Source of the DNA: Micrococcus flavus
GTDB taxonomy: Bacteria; Actinomycetota; Actinomycetes; Actinomycetales; Micrococcaceae
NCBI RefSeq assembly: GCF_014204815.1
Contig: NZ_JACHMC010000001.1
Location: forward strand, 2,418,001 to 2,482,000
Direction of reading: 5' to 3'
Length of the DNA: 64,000 bases
Shown here: piece by piece, positions 1 to 8,198 of the stretch
How positions within the stretch are numbered: position 1 is the stretch's first letter
Layout: each line of letters starts with the position of its first letter
Notes under the pieces: model-generated
The model's input: the letters and a program-made list of their open reading frames with translations, nothing else
Told to the model about the DNA's origin: nothing
Databases searched by the model: none
Made by a program: the position numbers and the translations under genes

Positions 1-2
1 AG

Positions 3-1178
3 CAGCGCTCCTGGACCGCAGACCCGGACGACACCGGGCTCCGCACTCGCCGCGCTCGAGTGCGCGCGGCGGGCCCGTACCGCGCCGCGCTCCCGGCCCG
101 CATCGCCCGACTGGACCTCGATCTGCCCTCCGATCTGGCGACCGAGGTCGAGGAGGCGACAGCCGCCGTCGTGCGCTTCGACGCCGAGATCAGACACGCC
201 CTCCCGGGGCTCACCGGAGAGATCGCCCCGATCAACGCGGTGCTCTTGCGCACCGAGTCCGCGTCCTCGTCGCAGATCGAGCACATCACCGCGGGCGCGC
301 GGGCCCTGGCTCTGGCGACCCTCGGTGAACGCACCCGGCCGAACGCGGCGCTCGTGGCCGCGAACGTGAGGGCCATGGGCGCCGCCACCCGACTGGCGGT
401 CGACCTGGACGAGCCCGCCCTGCTGGCCGCCCATCGTGCCCTCATGGACGGCCAGGAGCATGCCCGCCCGGGCGCCTACCGCGACGTGCAGGGGTGGATC
501 GGGGGAGGGGCACCCACGCCGCACACGGCGCAGTTCGTCCCGCCCCACCCGGAACGCCTGCGGGCCGGGATGGATGACCTCTTCGCCTACCTGCGGCGCA
601 CGGACGTGCCCGCCCTCGTGCAGGCGGCCATCGCCCACGCCCAGTTCGAGACCATCCATCCGTTCGCCGACGGCAACGGCCGCACCGGCCGGATCCTCGT
701 CCACGCTGTCCTGCACCGGGCCGGCACCATCACCCGCATGGGAGTGCCCCTCTCCGCCGGGCTCCTCACGGACACCACCGCGTACTTCGACGCCCTCACC
801 GCCTACCGCGACGGCGACCCCGCGCCCATCGTGCGGCGTTTCGCCCAGGCCGCGCTGGCCGCCGTCGGCAACGGTCGCGAGCTCGTCGCGGACCTGGACG
901 AGGCCCTCACCGGCTGGCGCGAGCGGCTCACCGCCCGGCGGGACGCGGCGGTCTGGCGGGCCCTGGCGGTGATCATTGCGCAGCCCGCCGTGACCGTGGA
1001 TCACCTGGCCCAGGCGCTGGGGGTCTCGCGCCCGGCGTCCCAGCGGGCCGTGGACCAGCTCGTCGAGGCCGGTGCGCTGCAGCCCGTCTCCGGTCAGCGG
1101 CGGAACCGGGTGTGGCTGGCCACCGAGGTGCTCGCCTGCCTGGACGAGTTCGCCGCGCGTGCGGGCCGGCGCGGGTGA
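3..1178 (+). CDS. Fic family protein with C-terminal winged helix (5' partial)
   Basis: Fic enzymes transfer AMP or a related nucleotide moiety onto hydroxyl side chains of target proteins. The full catalytic motif HPFADGNGRTGR lies at residues 200-211 counted from the first in-window GTG (base 60). An N-terminal inhibitory-helix motif of the class II type (S70-S-Q-I-E74) is visible, with His where Gly or Asn is usual. A winged-helix segment (ALGVSRPASQRAV) ends the protein, so it may read its own promoter. The frame stays open to the window edge and reads like the usual Fic N-terminus (SWTADPDD), so I believe the true start lies upstream and the GTG at 60 is internal. The target is unknown; no antitoxin gene is visible on the downstream side. 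Confidence 0.93.
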   Translation, partial: QRSWTADPDDTGLRTRRARVRAAGPYRAALPARIARLDLDLPSDLATEVEEATAAVVRFDAEIRHALPGLTGEIAPINAVLLRTESASSSQIEHITAGARALALATLGERTRPNAALVAANVRAMGAATRLAVDLDEPALLAAHRALMDGQEHARPGAYRDVQGWIGGGAPTPHTAQFVPPHPERLRAGMDDLFAYLRRTDVPALVQAAIAHAQFETIHPFADGNGRTGRILVHAVLHRAGTITRMGVPLSAGLLTDTTAYFDALTAYRDGDPAPIVRRFAQAALAAVGNGRELVADLDEALTGWRERLTARRDAAVWRALAVIIAQPAVTVDHLAQALGVSRPASQRAVDQLVEAGALQPVSGQRRNRVWLATEVLACLDEFAARAGRRG

Positions 1179-1232
1179 CGGGGGTCGCCCGCCTGGCTGC
1201 CCGACCCCAGTGCCGTATGTAGTGTCCTGGCT

Positions 1233-1688
1233 ATGGACATCACCGCCCGTGCCGTCGGCCGCGCCCACCTCTGCGACTGGGAGCAGGAGTGCTGCGGCGA
1301 CCCGATCGTCGCCGGGGCGATCCACGAGCTGGTCCTGGTCCTGCAGCCCCCCGTGCAGACGGACCGGCCAGGGTCTCGGACCGCCATCGACTGGATCCTC
1401 ACCCACCACGACGACGGCGGCCCCGCCGGGTCCACTCCGCTGCGGCGGGTGCGGGCCCTGGTCAGGCGCGTCCACGAGGTGTGGCCCACGGGGCGGCTCG
1501 CGGAGATCGACCGCGTCCCCGGCCACGCGGACCTGGTGGCCCCTGAACCGGAGGAGGAGGCCGCCATCGGGGAGGGGGAGGTCGTGTTCACCGCGGCCTA
1601 CGAGCCGGTGCTTCCCGAGACGCCTCGTCCAGGCGGATGGCTCCTCGATCTGGAGATCCTCGAGGACCTCGGTCCGCACACCTGGTGA
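1233..1688 (+). CDS. Hypothetical protein, possibly DUF6578 family
   Basis: This 151-residue acidic protein has no signal peptide or membrane segment. The N-terminus holds a Trp/Cys cluster (CDWEQECCGDP, residues 14-24) and the C-terminus a WLLDLEILEDLGP segment. The layout resembles actinobacterial proteins filed as DUF6578, a comparison from memory. No function is known. There is no Shine-Dalgarno sequence; a TAGTGT -10 box at 1220-1225 leaves 7 bases before ATG, which suggests a leaderless transcript. A truncated, frameshifted paralogue lies at 3112-3527. Confidence 0.72.
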   Translation: MDITARAVGRAHLCDWEQECCGDPIVAGAIHELVLVLQPPVQTDRPGSRTAIDWILTHHDDGGPAGSTPLRRVRALVRRVHEVWPTGRLAEIDRVPGHADLVAPEPEEEAAIGEGEVVFTAAYEPVLPETPRPGGWLLDLEILEDLGPHTW

Positions 1689-1748
1689 GTCGCGGCTCCG
1701 CAGGTCACCGCGCTCCGTCCCCATCACCCGTGCCGCTACCGTGACCCC

Positions 1749-2333
1749 ATGCCCACCCCCTTCGCCGACCTCGCCGCGCGCCGCGGCGTCGCCTTCCCGC
1801 GGCGCACCGAGCGGCTGACGCTCACCCCGTTCGTCGCCGACGACGCCGACGCCGTCTTCGCCTTCTGCCGCCTCGAGGAGGTGTGGACGTGGACGTCCGG
1901 CCGGGCCGAGTCCGCCGCGGAGCTGCGGGAGAGCTACCTCGCCACGGGCGACCAGCTGACGGTGCGGGCCGGCGAGGCGATCATCGGCGTCGGGAAGCTG
2001 GCCGTGCAGGACGCGTGGAGCCAGGGCGGGCCGCGCGAGGAGGCCCGGGACGCGCAGGCGGAGATCGGCTGGACCATCGACCCGGCCCACGCCGGGCGGG
2101 GTTACGCCACCGAACTCGCCGACGCCCTGCTGGAGCTCGCCTTCACGGGCCTGGGCGTGCGCCGGGTGGAGGCGGGGGCCTTCGCGGACAACGCGCCCAG
2201 CCTGCGCGTCATGGAGAAGATCGGCCTGCGTCACGAGGGCACCTTCACGGAGGAGTCGCTGCACCTCACCCGCGGCTGGCTCGACGGCGTCACCTACGCG
2301 ATGCTCGCCTCGGAGTTCGACGCGCGGGGCTGA
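1749..2333 (+). CDS. GNAT family N-acetyltransferase (RimJ/RimL type)
   Basis: This 194-residue protein has the layout of RimJ/RimL-type acetyltransferases, which move an acetyl group from acetyl-CoA to a protein N-terminus or a small amine. The N-terminal LTPFVADDADAVF strand-helix, the acetyl-CoA-binding loop GRGYATE near residue 117, and the C-terminal NAPSLRVMEKIGLRHEG segment typical of the subfamily are all present. The substrate cannot be told. The start has no ribosome-binding site; TACCGT at 1737-1742 sits 6 bases before ATG, as expected of a leaderless mRNA. Confidence 0.88.
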   Translation: MPTPFADLAARRGVAFPRRTERLTLTPFVADDADAVFAFCRLEEVWTWTSGRAESAAELRESYLATGDQLTVRAGEAIIGVGKLAVQDAWSQGGPREEARDAQAEIGWTIDPAHAGRGYATELADALLELAFTGLGVRRVEAGAFADNAPSLRVMEKIGLRHEGTFTEESLHLTRGWLDGVTYAMLASEFDARG

Positions 2334-2503
2334 GCTTCATCACTCGCCCCTGCATCCTCTCCGCATACGCGCAGGTCAGGGCGGGGGCAACGCACCGTAG
2401 CCGGGGTGCGGCGATGGGTAGCGCCCTCACGCGGCGTGCTGCATATCCACGGATGGGCACCTCGTTGCAGACTGTGCCCGACTCCCGAGGAAAGGACAGA
2501 GTG

Positions 2504-3106
2504 ATGGCACTCGAACACCGCATCAAGGAGCTCCGCACTCGCAACGGGCTCTCCCAGGCCGCGCTCGCGGATCGGCTGCACGTCTCCCGTCAGGCCGTCA
2601 CGAAGTGGGAGGCGGGGCGCGGCATTCCGGACGTGGACAACCTGCGAGCGATGGCCGCCCTGTTCGGCGTCAGCGTGGACCATCTGCTGGACGGCGCCGG
2701 GGACGCCGCGGGGCCCGCCGCGCTGCGCCACGCCGTCGACGTCAGATCCCTCGAGCCCTACAAGCCGGCCGGCCGGCCCCTGGGTGCCAAGAGTCACCGG
2801 GCTGTGCGCGAGGCCTACCCCGGCGCGGTCATCTACCCCCTCGCGCGGATGCGGTCGAACAACCGAGTGCAGGAGTTCCTCGAGTGGGGGATGATGCTCG
2901 CCTTCGACACCCCCTACGGGCTCTTCGGGGTCAGCGACAGCCTCAGCAACCGGGACGCCTACTACCTGGTTGAGGAGAGGAACCGTCACGTGCTCGCGCG
3001 GGTCACGCCCCAGGGCGTCGAAGGTCGCGAGCTGCCCGAACCCGTCACGGGCCGCACATTCACCCTCGGGGCGGACCGGTTCCGGCGCACGAGCCGCTCG
3101 CTCTGA
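2504..3106 (+). CDS. XRE-family helix-turn-helix regulator
   Basis: This 200-residue protein starts with a classic XRE/Cro HTH at residues 4-60 (LSQAALADRLHVSRQAVTKWE), the kind seen in SinR/YvaO-like regulators. The C-terminal ~130 residues are not recognised; they contain AREAYPGAVIYPLAR-like and WGMMLAFDTPYGLFGV segments with no membrane helix, and may be a sensor or a fused unknown domain. I chose ATG 2504 because GAGGAAAGG lies just upstream; an in-frame GTG at 2501 is an alternative. The regulated genes are unknown. Confidence 0.85.
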   Translation: MALEHRIKELRTRNGLSQAALADRLHVSRQAVTKWEAGRGIPDVDNLRAMAALFGVSVDHLLDGAGDAAGPAALRHAVDVRSLEPYKPAGRPLGAKSHRAVREAYPGAVIYPLARMRSNNRVQEFLEWGMMLAFDTPYGLFGVSDSLSNRDAYYLVEERNRHVLARVTPQGVEGRELPEPVTGRTFTLGADRFRRTSRSL

Positions 3107-3111
3107 CCTGA

Positions 3112-3527
3112 CTGACCGGGACCGCCGAACGGGTCCTTCAGCCGCTGACCCGGTCCTGGACCGCCGTTGCCGATCTGGCCGACTGGTCTGTCACCCACCA
3201 CGACGACGGCGAGCCCGACCCGCCGCGCCGGGTGCGGGCACGAGTGCCGCGAGTACGGGAGGTCTGCTTCCGCCGGTGTCAGGCCCCGGATGGGTCCGTC
3301 CGGCTCATCCCGGGCAGTGCCACGTTCACGGACCTGGCGTCCCTCCCCGGCGCCCCCGACTCCGCAGCCGACGGTGACGACGGCGAGGACCGCGCGTCGT
3401 CCGGCCCGGGCACGGTGGTGTTCGAGGCGAGCTACTCAGCGCCACCGGGCTGGGAGCCGGGACCGGACGGCTGGTCCTGGACGTCGAGCTCGTCGAGGAC
3501 CTCGGCCCCATGCGCTGGGACGGCTGA
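3112..3527 (+). pseudogene. 5'-truncated, frameshifted paralogue of the 1233-1688 gene
   Basis: Translation from 3157 gives WTAVADLADWSVTHHDDGEP, which aligns with the TAIDWILTHHDDGGP part of the intact protein at 1233-1688. The match continues through RRVRARVPRVREV and VVFEASY. It then breaks at about 3470 and resumes in another frame as LVLDVELVEDLGPMRW, matching LLDLEILEDLGPHTW. The Cys-rich N-terminal third is missing and no start codon exists in frame. The break is consistent with loss of one CTGG from a tandem CTGGCTGG (inference). It is a decayed duplicate or the remnant of a related gene. Confidence 0.75.
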
Positions 3528-3535
3528 CCGGCCGG

Positions 3536-4246
3536 TCAGGATCCGGGGAACCACGTTGCCCGGACGCTCACCTCCGTGCCGCGAGGCAGTGCAGGCCGGC
3601 CACCCTGCGCGATCTGCTCGCAGGCCCGGACGAGCTCGTCGAACGTCCACCCCAGCGGTGTGTCGCTGCCCACGGCCTGGCCGGAGGCGTACCAGCGCAG
3701 CTGCCACTCCCCACGTCGCAGCCCGTGGTGACCGGTCAACGTCACGCCGGCGCCCACCGCCCGCACGATTGCGTCGTCGACGCCCTCGAGCAGGTCGGCC
3801 GAGCCGCCGTCGCAGGCATCGCAGCCGCAGTCGGGCAACGAATCGTGCACCAGGTCCGGCCGCCCCACGGCCACGCGGAGCAGGGGGAGGACGCCGCCGT
3901 CCTCCTGCGGGACATCTGACTCCAGCAGCCACCACGGGGCCGCGCCGGTCACCCCAGCGGGCGGGGCCACCTGCACCGCCCGGTGCACGGGCTCGGCCCG
4001 CTCGGGTGCACCCCCGACCGGGATGCTCTGCACCGGATCCGGCTCGACGGCGGCCCCCGCCTCCCCCAGGACCTCGGCCCACAGTCGGGCGCGGGCACCG
4101 GCGATCCGGTACCGCTGCGGATCCGTCACGCGCGAGTACTCCTTGTTCGCCGGCGGGGCGCCGTCGGGCCGAGGCGCGGGCCAGGCGGGCAGGTCGAGGG
4201 CCGCGTACCGCCGCTCGACCTCGGCGCGCAGGTGCGACGTGTTCAT
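3536..4246 (-). CDS. Hypothetical protein, possibly DUF6226 family
   Basis: This 236-residue soluble protein contains EYSRVTDPQRYR near residue 35 and a Cys-rich segment DCGCDACDGGS in the second half. This combination recalls actinobacterial DUF6226 proteins, a family call from memory. The CxCxxC spacing could bind a metal, which is inference. The ATG at 4246 is chosen over a longer frame because TACGCT at 4253-4258 sits 6 bases upstream without any ribosome-binding site, the same leaderless arrangement seen at other genes here. No operon partner: the next gene upstream on this strand ends at 4278. Confidence 0.75.
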   Translation of the reverse strand: MNTSHLRAEVERRYAALDLPAWPAPRPDGAPPANKEYSRVTDPQRYRIAGARARLWAEVLGEAGAAVEPDPVQSIPVGGAPERAEPVHRAVQVAPPAGVTGAAPWWLLESDVPQEDGGVLPLLRVAVGRPDLVHDSLPDCGCDACDGGSADLLEGVDDAIVRAVGAGVTLTGHHGLRRGEWQLRWYASGQAVGSDTPLGWTFDELVRACEQIAQGGRPALPRGTEVSVRATWFPGS

Positions 4247-4277
4247 GGGGCGAGCGTAGCCCCGGGCCTGCCGGTCT

Positions 4278-5288
4278 TCACGGCACCGTGACCTCCCCGA
4301 TCGGTGTCTCCGCCTCCCACCAGAGGGTGGCGATCCAGTCCCCATGCTCGGCCCAGGCGTCCTCGTCCTGCAGGGTGCCCCATGCGCTCAGCCGGGTCGG
4401 GACGGCGAGCATCATCGCCAGGTCCAGGAGCGTCTCCTCCTGCGCGGACGGCGGGGAACCTGCACCGACGGCCTCGAGATAGGCACGGCGTACCGCCGGC
4501 ACCACCTCGGCGCCGAAGGTGTTCCGCAGCGGCACGAGCAGCGCCCGCAGGCTGGCGAACGGGTGGCCGATCACGGCGTCGCCCCAGTCGCTGAGCACGA
4601 CCCGGCCGTCCCGCACGAACGCGTTGCCGCCGTGGGCGTCATTGTGGTCCAGACCCAGCGGGAGGCCCGTGCCGACCGCCTCCTCCCACCGCCGCACCAG
4701 GCCCGCCAGCGTCGTCGTCGCGCCGCGATGAGCCTCCGCGTTGCAGTGCGTCGGGTGGTCGGCCGGCAGGGCCCGGAACGGGGCGGCCTCCCGCTCGAAC
4801 GTCTCGACCGCCCGCATCGGGTCGAACTCCGCCAGCCCGAGCCTTGCCAGATCCTCCGCGGAGACCTCCTGCTGCACCGCGCCGAGCGCCCGGGCGAGAT
4901 TCCCGTAGAGGCCGGGCCCGACGTCGGGACGTGGCATCCCGGCGTCGTCCCGTGCCCGCACGGCGAGGGTGGGGCCGGCGTCCTCCGTGAGCTGCCAGCC
5001 GCGATCCCGGTGCGCCGCGACGAGCGGCACCACCGCACCGGGGGCGCGGACCTGGAGGCGCTCCCGCAGCGGCACCTCCCGGGCCAGCCGCGGATGCGGC
5101 GCCTTGAACCAGAAGCGTGCGCCTGCCTCCACCCGCCAGATGTCGCCCCAGGCCCGGCGGCGCACCACCTCCACCTCGAGCGCGGCCTCCGGCAGGTCGA
5201 GGGCGTCGGCGATCCAGGCGCGTGCGGCCTCGACGCCCGCCACGGAGAGGACGCCGCCAGGAGAGGGGGAGGTGGGGGAAGCGCTCAC
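4278..5288 (-). CDS. Phosphotransferase (aminoglycoside/choline kinase-like fold)
   Basis: This 336-residue protein has the APH-type kinase core: a catalytic loop DHNDAHGGN at residues 214-222 and a metal-binding DWGD at 234-237, equivalent to Brenner's motif and the DxD/DFG site. The FWFKAPHPRL strand near residue 60 carries the likely ATP-binding lysine. Such enzymes phosphorylate small hydroxylated molecules or antibiotics; no substrate can be assigned. Start GTG 5288 is the best fit to the domain boundary, although no clear ribosome-binding site precedes it. It runs divergently from the alcohol dehydrogenase at 5443. Confidence 0.8.
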   Translation of the reverse strand: MSASPTSPSPGGVLSVAGVEAARAWIADALDLPEAALEVEVVRRRAWGDIWRVEAGARFWFKAPHPRLAREVPLRERLQVRAPGAVVPLVAAHRDRGWQLTEDAGPTLAVRARDDAGMPRPDVGPGLYGNLARALGAVQQEVSAEDLARLGLAEFDPMRAVETFEREAAPFRALPADHPTHCNAEAHRGATTTLAGLVRRWEEAVGTGLPLGLDHNDAHGGNAFVRDGRVVLSDWGDAVIGHPFASLRALLVPLRNTFGAEVVPAVRRAYLEAVGAGSPPSAQEETLLDLAMMLAVPTRLSAWGTLQDEDAWAEHGDWIATLWWEAETPIGEVTVP

Positions 5289-5442
5289 AAGGGCACCGTA
5301 GTGCGGGACCTCGAATCGACGAGCGTCGCCCTCGCCGCGCCCACCCCACATGTCCGCCGGCGACGCCGAGCCGTCGCCCTCACGCCGTGCCACGGGGGAG
5401 ACTTCTCCCCGACCTTCCCTGGACCAGACGTGAGGACCGACC

Positions 5443-6510
5443 ATGACTTCCGAAAACCCCACCCCCACCGCCCCCGAGATCCCCGCCACCATGAAGGCCG
5501 TGACCATGCGGGCCCCCGGCGACGTCGTCGTGGAGACCGTGGAGACCCCGCGCGTCGTGAAGCCCACGGACGTGGTCCTAAAGCTGGCCGCCGCGTGCGT
5601 GTGCGGCTCGGACCTGTGGCCCTACCGCGGCCACAACGAGGTGGACCACCGCCGCATGGGCCACGAGTACGTCGGCACGATCGTGGAGAAGGGCGCGGAG
5701 GTCGCCACCCTCGAGGTCGGCGACTTCGTGATCGGCTCCTTCATGCTCTCGGACAACACGTGCGAGATCTGCCAGGCCGGCTACCAGTCCCGCTGCGTCA
5801 ACGCCGGCGAGTACACGGGCAGCCAGGCGCAGTACATGCGCGTCGAGCTCGCCGACGGCTCTCTCGTGAAGGTGCCCGGCGGCGAGCCCTCCGATCCGGA
5901 GCGCCTGGCCGACTACCTGGCCGCCTCGGACGTGCTCGGCACCGGCTGGTACGCCGCCGTGGCCGCGCAGGCGGGTCCCGGCAAGACCATCGCCGTGGTG
6001 GGCGACGGCGCCGTCGGCCTCTGCGCGGTCCTCGCCGCCAAGACGCTCGGCGCGGAGCAGGTCATCGCGTTCTCCCGCCACGCGGACCGGGCCGCGCTGG
6101 CGCGGGAGTTCGGTGCCGACGTCGTGATCGCCGAGCGCGGTGAGGAGGGCGCCGCCCAGGTCAGGGAGCTGACGAACGGCTACGGCGCGCACGGCGTGGT
6201 CGAGGCCGTGGGCACGCAGGAGTCGATGGACCAGGCACTGGCCTCGGTGCGCCCGGGCGGGCATGTGGGCTTCGTGGGCGTCTCCCATGACCAGACCCTC
6301 GATGGCTCCGACCTCTTCGGCCGGCAGATCCACCTGGAGGGCGGACCCGCCCCGGTGCGCCGCTTCCTGCCCGAGCTGATCGAGCGCATCCAGGCCGGGG
6401 AGATCCAGCCCGGCCGCGTGTTCACGGCGCGCATGCCGATCGACGACGCCGCCGAGGCCTACCGGGCCATGGACGAGCGCCGCGAGATCAAGGTGCTGCT
6501 GGAGGTCTGA
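5443..6510 (+). CDS. Zinc-dependent alcohol dehydrogenase
   Basis: A medium-chain dehydrogenase of 355 residues. Catalytic zinc ligands are visible in ACVCGSD and GHEYVG. The Rossmann nucleotide loop VVGDGAVGLCA lies near residue 187. In the structural-zinc lobe the usual four cysteines are reduced to three (NTCEICQAGYQSRC), with Asp standing where the first Cys would be, as in some subfamilies. It probably oxidises a small alcohol or reduces an aldehyde with NAD(P); the substrate is not evident. GAGG upstream of the ATG supports the start. Confidence 0.92.
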   Translation: MTSENPTPTAPEIPATMKAVTMRAPGDVVVETVETPRVVKPTDVVLKLAAACVCGSDLWPYRGHNEVDHRRMGHEYVGTIVEKGAEVATLEVGDFVIGSFMLSDNTCEICQAGYQSRCVNAGEYTGSQAQYMRVELADGSLVKVPGGEPSDPERLADYLAASDVLGTGWYAAVAAQAGPGKTIAVVGDGAVGLCAVLAAKTLGAEQVIAFSRHADRAALAREFGADVVIAERGEEGAAQVRELTNGYGAHGVVEAVGTQESMDQALASVRPGGHVGFVGVSHDQTLDGSDLFGRQIHLEGGPAPVRRFLPELIERIQAGEIQPGRVFTARMPIDDAAEAYRAMDERREIKVLLEV

Positions 6511-6598
6511 GCGCGTCGAGGCGCTTACCGTGTCCGCTGCGCCTGGCATCGTGGGCCGGTCATCCCCGACCGATCCGCACCCAGGAGGCCGCACCCCC

Positions 6599-7351
6599 AT
6601 GATGGGCCCATCCCACGCCGCCACCGGCGCCGCCGCCTGGCTGGCCCTCACCGGGTGGTTCTCGCCCATCGAGGCCCTGCACATGCCGCCCGAGATCCAG
6701 CTGCTCGGCGCGCTCACCACCGCCGGCGCCGCCCTGATCAGCGACTGGGACCACCCCCGCGCCACCGTCGCCCACGCCCTGCCGCCCGTGACCGAGTGGA
6801 TGTCCCGGGGCATCAGCCGGGTGGCCGGCGGGCACCGGAGGGGGACCCACTCGCTCGTAGGGATCGCCGCGTTCACCGCGATCGCCTCCGCCGCGGCCGG
6901 CCTGCAGGTGCCCGTCGAGGGGCGCGTCTACGGGGTGGGGCAGGGCGTGCTCGCGGCGTTCCTGGTGGCCGTCGCGGCGAAGGCGCTGAAGCTGCTGCCG
7001 CGCCGGGGGATGCTGTCCGCCTGGGCGCTGGGCGTCGTCGTCGCGGTGGTGGGCGCCGTCCTCAGCGGCGGGCTGTGGTGGATTCCGGCGTCGGTGGCGA
7101 TCGGCGTCACCGTGCACATCCTCGGCGACGCCCTCACGAACAACGGCGTGGCCCTGCTCTGGCCCCTCCGGCCGGACCCGCCGGGCCGCCTGTGGTTCTG
7201 GCAGTCCGGTGGACGGTTCCGTCTGCCCCTGCTGGGCACCACCGGGTCCTGGCGGGAGTGGCTGTTCGTCTCCGTGGTCACCGCGTTCGCCGTGGTGCGC
7301 GCCGTGCAGCTGGCCCCGCACGCGGCGCGCGCGGTGGCGGCGCTGGTCTGA
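6599..7351 (+). CDS. DUF457 / YdjM-like membrane-bound metal-dependent hydrolase
   Basis: This 250-residue protein begins MMGPSHAATGAAAW and carries DWDHPRATVAH and RRGTHSL, the His/Asp-rich loops typical of the DUF457 (YdjM, LexA-regulated hydrolase) family. Several hydrophobic helices separate them, and VHILGDALTNNGV closes the conserved set. The family is annotated as an inner-membrane metal-dependent hydrolase with an undefined substrate. AGGAGG at 6583-6588 fixes the first of two adjacent ATG codons (6599) as the start. Confidence 0.85.
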   Translation: MMGPSHAATGAAAWLALTGWFSPIEALHMPPEIQLLGALTTAGAALISDWDHPRATVAHALPPVTEWMSRGISRVAGGHRRGTHSLVGIAAFTAIASAAAGLQVPVEGRVYGVGQGVLAAFLVAVAAKALKLLPRRGMLSAWALGVVVAVVGAVLSGGLWWIPASVAIGVTVHILGDALTNNGVALLWPLRPDPPGRLWFWQSGGRFRLPLLGTTGSWREWLFVSVVTAFAVVRAVQLAPHAARAVAALV

Positions 7352-7392
7352 CCGGACCCGCCTCGCCGGGGATCCGATGGCAGGATCACGCC

Positions 7393-8181
7393 ATGACCGC
7401 CCCCGCCAGCGCCTCCGGGCGTCAGCGTCTCTTCGACGCGCACCTGCACATCGTGGATCCGGCCCACCCGTTGGTGGAGAACCAGGGCTACCTGCCCGAG
7501 CCCTTCACCGTGGCCGACTACCGCGCCCGGACCGCCTCCCTGGGGGAGGTGGGGGTGGAGGTGGCGGGCGGCGCCGTCGTCTCCGGCTCGTTCCAGGCCT
7601 TCGACCAGGGGTACCTGGTGGCCGCGCTCGAGGCCCTCGGGCCGGGGTTCGTGGGGGTCACGCAGATCCCGGCGGACACCCCCGACGCCGAGGTGCTGCG
7701 CCTGCACGAGGCCGGCGTGCGGGCCGTGCGCTTCAACGTCCAGCGGGGCGGCTCGGCGCCCCTGGACGACGTCGACCGCCTGGCCCGGCGCGTGCACGAC
7801 CTCGCGGGGTGGCACGCGGAGTTCTACCTCGACGCGCGGGCCCTGCCCGACCTCGTCGCCCGGATCCTCGCGCTGCCCGCGGCGAGCGTGGACCACCTGG
7901 GCCTGCACGCCGACGGCCTGCCGCATCTCCTCCGCCTCGTGGAGGGCGGCGTGAAGGTCAAGGCCACCGGCTTCGGGCGCGTGCAACTGGACCCCGCGGC
8001 GGCCTCCCGCGCGGTCCTGGACGTGGATCCCACGGCGCTCATGGTGGGCACGGACCTGCCGTCCACCCGCGCCCCGCGTCCCTTCCGGGACACGGACCTC
8101 GCTCTCCTGCGTGCGGTCCTGGACCCCTCCGAGGTGGACGCCGTCGTGTGGGGCAACGCCGCCGCGTTCTACCGGGTCTGA
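7393..8181 (+). CDS. Amidohydrolase family protein (pyrone-dicarboxylate lactonase-like)
   Basis: This 262-residue TIM-barrel protein has an early metal-binding HxH in FDAHLHI (His17, His19), a GVRAVRFNVQRGG strand, DHLGLHADGL, and a closing MVGTDLPS where the catalytic Asp of amidohydrolases sits. Size and motif spacing match the amidohydrolase_2 group that includes 2-pyrone-4,6-dicarboxylate lactonase. It likely hydrolyses a lactone or a similar bond; the substrate is unknown. It is convergent with the acyl-CoA synthetase (17 bases apart). Confidence 0.85.
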   Translation: MTAPASASGRQRLFDAHLHIVDPAHPLVENQGYLPEPFTVADYRARTASLGEVGVEVAGGAVVSGSFQAFDQGYLVAALEALGPGFVGVTQIPADTPDAEVLRLHEAGVRAVRFNVQRGGSAPLDDVDRLARRVHDLAGWHAEFYLDARALPDLVARILALPAASVDHLGLHADGLPHLLRLVEGGVKVKATGFGRVQLDPAAASRAVLDVDPTALMVGTDLPSTRAPRPFRDTDLALLRAVLDPSEVDAVVWGNAAAFYRV

Positions 8182-8198
8182 CGGCGCCCCGCCCCGCC

